Positions 23,001 through 33,591 of a stretch of 64,000 bases of DNA are shown piece after piece. The DNA is from Bugulina stolonifera. Taxonomy: Eukaryota; Bryozoa; Gymnolaemata; Cheilostomatida; Bugulidae. The translations under genes were made by a program, and so were the position numbers. Within the stretch, counting starts at the first letter, position 1, and the number at the start of each line of letters is the position of its first letter. The stretch lies in contig OW285187.1 in the NCBI GenBank assembly GCA_935421135.1, positions 17,291,429-17,355,428 on the forward strand, in the 5' to 3' direction. The notes below the pieces were generated by a model. The model worked only from the letters and a program-made list of their open reading frames with translations. It made no database searches and was not told the origin of the DNA.

Positions 23001-25618
23001 ACATGGTATATCTCTCCCAATCTGGTATAGCGTGAGTCAAGTCATAAAGATGTCTACCAACGGTAGGCGCGATGTCATGCCTGGATAACGCAGACATTCT
23101 CCAGCTGTGATGTAACAACGTAACAATCCTATCGCTCATGGGGTTACTGAATTCCTTCATTAAATACAGTCATTCGACTCTACTATCCAAAAGTATTTAC
23201 CTTTACCCATATCCTCATTTTGTACGGTTTTAACAGAAATGATCTACCCAGTACATGCGTACTATAATAGGTCGAGTACAAAGTTGTTGCCCATGATTTT
23301 GTGGAGGTTATACTGTGTTTGGAGGCAACAAAGTAGCAGACACTAGTTAGAATATCATCAGTATAATAGGCCTACTACCATCTTCTCTGCGGAACTAGTT
23401 ATGAGTTGGTATGTTCACTCCATCTGTCTACCACTGTCCACTGTGTAGTGTGAATGTAGGCTGTCACTACTGCACTGGATACTACTATAGATTACATAAT
23501 ATAATATTATATTCCAATACTCACTATGCATGTTGTTCCACGTAGCTGTAGTCTGTTGAGAAGTATATTGTGAGCTGTTTAATGATTTCGATGAAGTGCT
23601 GCTGCATTGCACCGAGGGGAGATAACTGCTAGTTCCATTCATATCATACCCTGCAGGCGGGTAAGCCTGGAAATATATAATATAGTAAATATTAGGCGTA
23701 CATACAAACCACTGAAATTTGGTGTTTGGCGGTATACAAGTAAATACGGATAAATGATACCATCCAATGGTAAGGCAGTGATGGTGACATCATGTGATAC
23801 ATTCAGTCGGAGCTTGTAACAATAACTAGTTGAGCAAAGGTTATATTTATGGCCTTTGCTCAAGAATTATTGTGGGATAGTTACACTGAGATGGTGCTAA
23901 GCAGAGTTCAGGGTGATATCATTGTTTGACTGGATACTGCCTATAGCCTACATACAATTAGTGTACAGCACGTTCTAAATTTTATGTTCTGAGTTCAATG
24001 CAGTTTTTTCTAAACAAACAATAATAAAGCTGTTTATGTTTGTTGGTATAAATATTGGGATTTTATGGCTCCTGCCCTAAAGTTATGTTATGGATGTCAA
24101 CTACATGTATGCTAATTAATAAGGTATGCACAGCTAATGCATTCCATGGACAATTTATTACATTATTATCAAATAAGCCTATTACCATTCATGTATTATA
24201 ATATTATTGTTATTGATGTGTCCTTTTTTTCAGTATCAACTAAATTATAACAATTTACCAATGCGACTACAAGTAATTGGAGAGACAATATGGTGAGGTG
24301 GTGGTTGTAGCTACAGTACTGCATGTGGTACCAATTGGGGGGGGGGGAGGGGTCTAGATTCTACACAGATCTCGTACTATAGTTCTGACAATAGCCTACA
24401 TTTAACATGATAGCTGGAGGGGGAGGTTACACAGCGCCCCTTTCACAAGACATGTACTTATCCTACGTATACAAACTAGTATTGTTGTTACAGAACCTAG
24501 AAAGTGCAACATAACTTCACATGTGTAGTCAAACTTACATTTACAATCTGATGTATGACGACTATATAGAAATAGTCCAAATATCATATTAATGTAGTTG
24601 TAGAGTAAATGTAGACCAAGTGTATGATATATAGTAGCCTTTGTTCTTAATAAAGCATACCTACCTCTAACAGTAAAGATAACATGACTACCTTTACTAA
24701 GTCGATGAGTAATATAATATATAGATCCAATTCTAAAGTATAACAGCGAGTTTATTGAGCAGAAGAATGGAGGAAGAGCTTGCTCTTGCTTACAGCCAAC
24801 TCGACAGCGAGCTAGTTGAGCAACTTTCACAGTGTGTCTAATTTGAATGTTCAAGTACTGGTTTTATCATTACAAGTGTCAGCTTTAGGCAAGTCAAGCC
24901 TAGATTTAAAACAACACAATACACTCTTACTACTGCTAGTGATGTGGGGGTCAGAGGGTCATCTATAAAAGACTGGTTTATTTAGTAATCAAATGACTAT
25001 TATTACATCACTAATGATGATTTATTAGCTAAATATTGAATTAACAGATGGAACATTAGCTGTTGATACATATTTGCCATGTTGTTGTGGTAATGTCATT
25101 TAATTACACATATGTATATATATATATTACTACACATGTACTGATTTAAAATTCTGTTCTGCTATGTAACACCAGTGGCCATAAATGATTATTTCTGCCC
25201 CTCCCAGGCATGTTCTGCATGCCTCAGTATAAAGTCATAAAATGGATGATGGGCTTATTAAAAGCAAAATAACTGGCCATTTAAAATTCAATATTATTTG
25301 CTGTTTTAGACGCTATAATAATTATAATGCAAGTAAATAAAAATATATTTAGTAATGATTGTCGATTGGTAAATTAAACATAATCATTAACTGCTATGCC
25401 TCCCACATGTATAATATTGTATAGAGTATTACCTGAGTATACTGAGTCGTAGCAGGGCTATAGTACGGTAAGCTACTGTATAGTTTGTCATACTCGGCAG
25501 CAGCGACAGCAGAGGGATCCATCTCCATGCCATACTTGTTGACAGTACCAGATGCTGCCGCAATGTGGGAGAGGTATTTATTGCAATACTCCTGTCCAAG
25601 AGCACTTACCGCAGCCAT
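17074..25618 (-). CDS. GATA-type two-zinc-finger transcription factor, paralogue 2 (8 coding exons)
   Basis: Coding exons in transcription order: 25618-25433, 23666-23525, 21540-21358, 20132-19936, 18613-18488, 18175-18091, 17682-17523, 17356-17074. They join in frame to 453 residues. The N-finger (C191-C194-C212-C215, [20 protein letters not shown]) and the C-finger (C246-C249-C267-C270, [16 protein letters not shown]) are near-identical to metazoan GATA factors. The basic tail [18 protein letters not shown] follows. The N-terminal exons are Tyr/Ser/Pro-rich ([30 protein letters not shown]), consistent with activation domains. The N-finger exon is 197 bp with phase 1/0, exactly as in paralogue 1, and the C-finger exon is 126 bp (129 in paralogue 1), phase 0/0. 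The donor of exon 17682-17523 could alternatively be 6 bp earlier (AATAG|GTATAA). The start ATG has an in-frame stop shortly upstream unless a further 5' exon exists. Confidence 0.92.
22894..23160 (-). CDS. unrecognised 88-codon open frame inside GATA paralogue 2 intron 2
   Basis: An ATG-started frame on the host gene's strand. Its first two thirds look protein-like rather than AT-driven (for example [16 protein letters not shown] and [17 protein letters not shown]), then it runs into ordinary intron sequence. No domain was recognised. It could be an alternative exon, a decayed gene fragment or chance; local composition is less AT-rich than its surroundings. Confidence 0.2.
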   Translation of the reverse strand: MKEFSNPMSDRIVTLLHHSWRMSALSRHDIAPTVGRHLYDLTHAIPDWERYTMCVRLFKSRDVSNYISVTTLTIFLNQIVTLSNLYEY

Positions 25619-28338
25619 TCCAGCTCTTTCTGTCACACACTATAGTAATGATATTAATTCTATATATTATCATGCAGTTAGCATGAGTTACAATAGTGAC
25701 GGTTTGAATAACAATTCCCTGAATCACTCACAACGAATAAACTTGATGAGATGATCACATTGGTGAACACAGAGAATCAGTCAACCAAACTGTCCTTTTG
25801 TTTTGACTGCTTTAAATCTTACATGTTTACAAACAAGTCAAAATCCCAACCAGTGCGGCTCTTGCTAGAAATGTAAAAGGATAGGATTGTTGTTACAGGC
25901 TACACAGTGACAACTGAGATCGAGACAATTTCAACTGAACTATATTAATAAGCCTATATAGTTTCCTAATTGCAATAAGGATGATATTTCTAATTATTTT
26001 GTAAGGCCATAAAATTATGAAACAGTGGAACAATATCGGATACAGACACTAACTTAATCGTTACATCATACATGTGTAAATAATTAAATTGAATATCAAA
26101 TTTACAAACAATACAGATTGAATATCACATCTACAAGTATTTGAATTTGAGTTTAGCTAACAGTAATATTGGAATATCTGAGGTACATTGGATGCTGTAC
26201 AGCCTATGGACAGGCCTGGCCAAGTTATTCATAATTATAAACCACAGAAAGTCTTCATCACCAACAACCAAAAATATTAAGAAAATAGATTCAGTGCATT
26301 ATATTTTACTGAAATGTGATATATCTTACAACAACAAATAACAAACACATGCACGATATTGTAATGAGAGTGTTAGTGACCGAGCAGCAGACAATATAGT
26401 TATATTAATACAGGTACATACTACATGTGCCTGTTATATTACACTATTGCGTAATGAATAATCTATTTAGCACATGTAAATAAAGAAATGAAATGTTAGT
26501 TAAAGGAATTCAAACAGGCAAATACATCATAGAACACTTGCTAAAAAATAAACAATGTACCTACCCATCGTCAGCAATGAAAGTAATATTTGTCTGTATG
26601 TTACACTGGGGGCAGCAGCCCCTTATTACAAGTAAACACGAAGTAAAGACTTCTGCCTTATAACTAGTAGTCCTACAATTTAGTACTTCGTGTACATTAT
26701 AATACACTATTATTTATCTATTAAGATATGATTTAATAATATAACTTTACCTTTATCAATAAAATAGAGATATCTGCTGTCACTCAGTGGTTGTGTGTTA
26801 CAACCTCTAGCTTTGTACTTAGTGTGCTCGCTGTTGTATGCACAGAATCCGAGCTAAGATAATTCAAGATAAAAATTTAAAATATACTGACAATCAAAGA
26901 TATTTAGCAAATATATATGCACAATTCCAGTCTGCTGAAGGACCAATGAGAGTGCTCTGACTGGCTATTGGATTTTGTTTGATACAATTACTGGTTTAGA
27001 AAGGGTTATCTATATTTGTAGGCTAGTCGCTGGTCATGGGGCCCTCAGCCTCTCTTGATTGGCTAATAGAAGATTAATAATTCATAGACAACATCACTTA
27101 GAGAAATTTGTTTAAAAACAAGAAATTATGAGCTATTTTAGGCGAGTTGTGGTTAGCAAAAATAATCATGCACTTATATTTAAGACACACTGACCAAACA
27201 GTTTGATCTACATTTAAATATCCACCTTAACCCAAAGACCATTTATCACATACTCATATTTATAGTCTCTAGATTCTAATTAATCAATGTATCTGCATAT
27301 ACATGTAAAATTATTGTGGTCATAAATGCATGGGGTTATACCTATTGTGGGTATATTTAGGTGTATAAAGACAGAGCCAGTAATATGATACTCCAGGAAG
27401 ATGTTATGTAGTCTAGAGTCAAGTGTGTTTAATGCCAGGGTATATCCAGTACATACTGAAGTGTGTCTTTCTTTAAACCACATATGTCAGGAAATTAGAC
27501 CATAATTACAGAATTTCTTACAAATGATGTAAAGTATCCAACTGTGATCTTCTGGTCTTATCAAAAACTGCAGACCTACGCTGACTCTAATGATAACAGT
27601 AAGGGAGTGAGCAGCATGTATGTATACATAGACATATGTGCTGCCTTACTTCTTTTTATATACAACTCTGCAAGCAATACATAATTAGCATATGGATTCA
27701 TTTTACTACTGTCTTATGCTCAGTGCTTTTCTATTAAACACATTATAGGCACAATAAATTCACTCCTTGTACAAAAAATAAACCTGTTGAGATATTAGAT
27801 TAGTATGATTTAACACTTTAATATAATTACAATTATGTATTAGTTGGTGTAATTAGAGAGAGAATAAATACAGCTGCTTTATACACTACTCATCCAAAGG
27901 TGTATATTTTAATAAACGTTTCAAAAATTTGTAAAGCAATTTAATTTTAATTATCTGACTCCAATTTTGTATACTGTGAGGTATAGCCATACTTGCTCTC
28001 CCTGTGATTATTCCTATCAATGTAGAGTAATGGATTTAATAACACTTGAGGGGCCTACTTGACTTTGCTTGTATGTGGCACTGTTTTACTACCACATGCA
28101 TCTCAATCACCCACTTTATTGACTGCATTACAAGTGTAATAAAATAATTGCTGGCCCAAATCTTGAACTTACAGTATCCAAAAAATTAATAATTATAAAC
28201 GCCTATTAATAAGACAATAATATTTATATCAATGATTGTTTTCAACTGGCAGCTGAACAGTTGGTGAGACTCTGTTTGAATAATTGGTTGGAGTTGATGT
28301 GTGTATTATTGGTGCAAGGATAGGCTTGTATTGACACT
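25619..28338. other. upstream region or first intron of GATA paralogue 2
   Basis: No coding exon was recognised. A modest acceptor-like ACTATAG precedes the start exon at 25637, so part of this stretch may be an intron behind a 5' UTR exon. A single AGATAA site is at 26855. The rest is AT-rich without repeats of note. Confidence 0.5.
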
Positions 28339-28436
28339 AGATAAGCAGAGGAGAACATGGTAGAGTAACTGTATGGTAAATGTCGCCTTATCTCTGCCAC
28401 TCCAACCAAGAATTAGAAGCGAGATAATTTTTATCT
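28339..28436. promoter_or_regulatory. dense cluster of AGATAA sites upstream of GATA paralogue 2
   Basis: Four perfect AGATAA/TTATCT words start at 28339, 28388, 28422 and 28431, within 98 bp; the last two are nearly abutting and inverted. Far fewer than one is expected by chance. The CTTATCTCTGC word at 28387 also occurs at 14711 in the cluster upstream of paralogue 1. Distance to the start codon is about 2.7 kb, so this is a candidate enhancer or distal promoter. Confidence 0.5.
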
Positions 28437-28619
28437 GAGCTTGGTTTGGAGAGCAAACATGGACTGACTATATCAAGTGGTCCGGTACTTAGCCAACATC
28501 AAACTAGACTGTTTAGTCAGAGAAGGGAGGAAAGCTGGCTGTAGAGGTGTCTGTAGTCTATGTGAGGGTAAGACTGCTGTAACATACTGGCCAATTAAAT
28601 GTAGAACTGGAGTCTGACT

Positions 28620-28710
28620 GTGAAGAGGTTTGGTCAGGTGATCTAATGTGCACACTCGATGTCTACAGCCTAACAACCCCAACCACTGAGCTAGGGCCAG
28701 AGCCACTCAC
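28620..28710 (-). repeat. possible tRNA-derived SINE head (A box only)
   Basis: Read on the minus strand, TAGCTCAGTGG at 28693-28683 is a textbook pol III A box, preceded by GGCTCTGGCCC. No clear B box follows at the expected distance, so this is at most a degraded SINE head rather than a tRNA gene. Confidence 0.35.
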
Positions 28711-28716
28711 CATCAT

Positions 28717-31700
28717 AGTGATAAGGTGTGTGTCAAATGTAGAATACACAGAGTAGTATTTTTACTGAGACACATTAAGGTGTAATTATGCACCAACATA
28801 AAGATAAAAAAGATATTTGTGCTATAATTGTTTAAATTCAACTTTTTTGAAAGCTTGAATTATTGTCTACTAGCCATGGAGGCTATCTGACTAGCTCAAC
28901 TAAATGTAGTAAAAATAGAAAAATGTAGAAGATAAAACTTTACTACTACCGTAATTATTATCCTTAGATAAGTAGTGATGTTGTACATGTAGGGTAATGA
29001 TAACCGCTAGGTTAGGTATGCGATATGGTGCCTGATTATATGACATATTTTATATTTTTATAATATTGTTCACAATAATACCATAATTTTGGCACTTTCT
29101 AATCAAAATTTGGCAATTATGGGAAAGGAAAATTTCCTTACTTTATAATTATGAGTTAAACAATAGATATTTTCAGACAATGGACAAGAGATCTTGCTGG
29201 TGCTACCAATTCACACCAAGCACAATTGAATAATAATTCCATGTCAAATTTTATGGTATTTTAATACAGTTATGGTGAAATGGGAAGGTACGTGTAAATA
29301 TATTACTGGATTTGCTTCGAAAATGACATGTCGTCATATTGTTCTTGCTATAGGCTACTATATAATATATAATAGTAGCTGACATTTCAGTCTGTGCTGT
29401 GAACTGATGCATTCTGAACTCAAAATAAACATTATGACATGTTTGAATAATGCACCACATTGTAATGTTGTATATTGTTATACAAATTTGATTTATTATA
29501 TTATTTATTGCAAACTACAGATACATGTAGTAATAATGTACTTCTTTACCTCTAGTAATATAATGTTTGTAAATGTTTATAACTTATTTCATCAGTTTAT
29601 TTTTAAACTAAAAATAGTGATACAATTAGGTAGTGTTAGGTCATTCTAAGACAATATGGTGTAAGACTACCAATGATATCTACAAAATAGTAATGCTATT
29701 GTACAATATGTACATCTTGATTGGGTGCAGTCTTACTAAATGTCCTTGCTTCTCATTCTCTAGTTGGGATTTATTGCTTCTAATGTTTGTATTGCTGTAA
29801 TTTACTCTATTTGCTTCCTTCTACTGGTCAAAGTGATATCATAATCATTATTAATTTATTAAACAATAGAACAGTTATTACTTAGCAATAATTTATTCAG
29901 TTTAGCATTAGGCAACTTCCCCTCCAGTTTTACTAAGTTTACACCATATTGTATTATGTATTATAGTTTATTTCAAGTCTTTTACTTGCCAAGATTTTTT
30001 GGTAAACTTTTGATGAAATATCCATTGCAGCATATAATACATAAACATACTGTGAGTGCAAGTGGACTGCTGATTTCAATGAGTGCAAAACACAGTACAG
30101 TAACATAACAAGATACTGGACATTATAAATTAGTGTGATGTATAATTGTTACTGGCTATCAAACTTTTTATTGCTAAACTTTGGTCAATATGTTTCAATT
30201 GTTCCAGTCAGCCAGTTGGTTGGCCCTGTGTGACATTTTGACTGAATTTTGGTCCTTTCCATTTGCCTCTATTTTACAGAAGTCTACACAATTGATATAC
30301 AGATACACACATACATGTCAGCCTGCGTGTAGACATAACAATGTCTATAATTATAGTATGGTATTACAGTAATAATATAGTAATAGTGATATAAATATAT
30401 ATTGCGCATAAATAATATCAAATATTGTACAAAATTGTATTCAATAATTAATTCTACATGCTCTTGTCAAAATGCCTCAAAATTTCTAGTTTCGATTCAT
30501 AAAATAATAATAATAATTACTAGTCAAATGTTGCGGAGATGAATATGATGTACCGTGGATTACAGGAATGCTAAAAGAAAATGCTTAAACCAAATAACTA
30601 CTGCATGATTTGGTATGCAAACCCAAATAGATAGATATAAAGCCACAGGCTGATAAAACAACATAACTGTTTACCTAATGACACAAAGCTGTATAATAGT
30701 TGCAGAACATGGGAAATATTTCATATGCTGTAGGAAGAATACTTCTTGTTTTACATTGTATATGGTAGAGTGATTGGATAGTGATGAGAAATGTGCTCAG
30801 CTTGGCACCAGTTGGACCACCCTTAACAGTTACATTCACTGTTGTGAATTAAAAACTTACTATAATATGTTACTTTCATGCTCTAAAAACTATTCAAGTC
30901 AATATTTTGATTTCAGAATGGTTTGTTTTAGAGTACCCTTGATATGCAGTCTAACAGTCTAAATTCATGACCACTGTGTCGGTCAAGAAAGGAGAATTAC
31001 ACTGTTCATCCTCCCAAAGGCTGGCATGGACCATGTCCAGTTACATGCATTATGTGTAGTGGCAGGAGAGGTTCGCTATACCATGTAAAACCATTAATTA
31101 ATTGTGTATGTGTTGTGGAATGTTATGCATGCTACATGTATGCCATGCGAAGAGAGATAACTTCTTAACCCACACGGTTAGCACAGCTAGTTCAGGGCAA
31201 TATTTGCTCAACTGATGAATTTAAATTATATTAGCCTTATCTTTTGAAGGAACAAATATTTCTCCATTCACAATAGGGATAATAAAACTTATGATTATGC
31301 CTATTCAGATACGATTTACAACAGAGTAATTCCAATGTTCGTATGATTAATAATTATTGTAACTTTGGTTTATAGTTTTGTAGCCTGAATTCTAGTTGCT
31401 ATTTTATCGTTATGAAAAGGGTAAATATGTTATTGTCCTGCACTATGTAGGTGACCTGTGACCAATGGTGACTGGACCTCATATCTCCTTTTCCATATGG
31501 GCTACACATACATGATTCTTGTCTTTATATTGGATACTACATGCTACTTCATATACATGTACATGTATATATATTACATGTACAATGTACATATTATATG
31601 GAAAATATACAACCATGAACTATTGTGAATTACGTATTTTTATAGTATTTTATTTAAGAGCAATCAAGGAATAGGCTACAATTTTTTTACGGTTATAGAA

Positions 31701-32320
31701 TTATATCCTTGGAGGTTGTACTGTTAATAATATGCAGATACTAAACACTAGAACTACATGTACATGTATATTAGATAGTAAATATTGTCTAAAGAAGTAG
31801 TATGATACAACTCTGTAAATTGGGAAAAAAATTTTAAGTTGGCAAAAAGGGTGAAGATATTGTGAATGAAGGCAAAGCATGCTGATGGTAACTGTGACTA
31901 AATTTTAGACAACGTGGCCCAGCTTTTGTGGTGTTCGTAGAAATAGATTATGTTTTATTTCAGGTTTTTTTGTGAGTTTATATACATGTAATGGCTATGT
32001 TTAGGTCTAAAATATTGTGAGTAAATAACGTCGGTTTAGTATACAAGTGCAAGTCTATTATAATAGACAGCTAGCAGAGTGGAAGTTATAAGAAGAAATG
32101 CAGGCCTGTTGGATCTACTGCCACTTTCTATAACTTGGACCATCAGGAATGATGGGTGCAGAGATTTGTCAACTGTAAATGAGCTGTTAATGACTGTCAC
32201 TATTGCAGATTTATTCACGCAATTTCATGCACAAGAAATCCTATCATAATAATATTTCATTACATTTCAAAATGGATGAGATTTTTGACATTATTGTTAA
32301 CGTCATTGATTTATATTTAA
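28717..32320. other. intergenic DNA between GATA paralogue 2 and the acyl-CoA synthetase gene
   Basis: About 3.6 kb of AT-rich sequence with palindromic ACATGTACATGT words (for example near 31555) and a short AAT run near 30508. Open frames of 60-80 codons at 29407, 30181 and 30774 show no domain, repeat or splice context. Nothing else was recognised. Confidence 0.6.
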
Positions 32321-33191
32321 AGTGAACTGACTGCTAATTTATTCAATGTAGTGAATAGTGCCCATTGTATTACTCATCTGTATTACACATAACATTACTA
32401 GTAGACTACATGTACATATGCATATGAGTACGTAATGTACAATGGTACTCTCAGCTCTAAACACCAGTGAAACAGGAAACTAATATTAATAGTATTTATT
32501 AATTGTTCATCACACTAACCCATTAGTCACATCTCATCATAATATAGTAAGTATTTTCACATTTTGCTCTTAATTCACTATATGGCTAGCCAGACACAAG
32601 GGAGAAGGTAACTCCAATGCCAAGTACTTGTATAAGTATAATAATATTATGCAGGTACTTGACAGTTATACCTGCAGGTGCTTGCATGTATATTTATAAC
32701 TATCTTTAATAAAATACATGTGGAGGGCAGGGGCTGCTTGCAATAGCATCTGAGCTATGAATTACACAAAATTATAAGAAACACTAATGTTATGCACCAA
32801 TTTAATTTTATGAAATTTATTGACATTCATTCTAGAAAAAAATCAAAAATATAAGTGAAAATTTACTTCAAAATATGGTTCTCAAAATATGACTGAAGCT
32901 AGCACCTCATAATCATTATGCTAAGTTAGTTATCAGAATATAATTATATAGTATTAGCAGATAGATAACTATATAGAATGAGAAACTGGCCTTTTTGTCA
33001 ATACTAAACAGTATGATGTAACTCAAATAGCAAAAACAACAATGAACGAAATATTTAGGCTATTATTATGCTTGTGAAGTTTGACTACAGCATTTATATA
33101 AAATTATAATGCAGTTACCGCTATCAGGGTAATACAAGAATAATCTGGCCTGATCCGCAGCCATATTGTTGACTCTGCTTGAGGTCAAAAA

Positions 33192-33330
33192 CATGGGCAT
33201 TCGTAAACTATTGATCTTAATTTGAAGTTGTCCTCTCTAAATTTCTTTCTTCTCACATTAAAAAATGCAAGGAAGAGAAATTGAGAGAAGACAATTTCTA
33301 ATTGGGATATGTAGCCAATGAGTACCCATG
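33192..33330. repeat. foldback (MITE-like) element in duplication copy A
   Basis: An imperfect long inverted repeat. The left arm starts CATGGGCATTCG and contains GAAGTTGTCCTCTCTAAATT; the right arm contains GAGAGAAGACAATT and ends GAGTACCCATG. The same element is at 57503-57641 in copy B, so it predates the duplication. Termini resemble those at 8481-8561. Confidence 0.6.
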
Positions 33331-33591
33331 GTCTAAACCCCATCTAATCTATAATTTACATAGGTATGCATGAGGTTCTTGGTTGCATAAGTATACGAAT
33401 AGTACATGTACATGCATGTGGGATCATTGAGTGATATATACATGTACATGTACAATGTACATCTAATTGAACAGATTATTATATTGAGTACATAGATGTA
33501 AATTATTAAATATCACAAGATTTGAACAGTGTGATGATAGTCACCACGTTACAGTGAGCCAGTTGACAGAAAGTTCGCCATGTTTGATAGT

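Noticed and set aside
24402..24854. 150-codon open frame on the minus strand in the first intron of GATA paralogue 2
   Set aside because: AT-driven, Cys/Ile/Tyr-rich composition, no domain, and no splice sites joining it to the gene.
28473..28706. 77-codon frame with Leu/His-rich composition on the minus strand
   Set aside because: It overlaps the SINE-like head and continues into noncoding DNA; no domain or splice context.
28711..28716. ATGATG followed by GTGAGT on the minus strand, as a first coding exon of GATA paralogue 2
   Set aside because: It would join in frame to 25636, but it adjoins a tRNA-like SINE head and a two-codon exon cannot be supported without transcripts.
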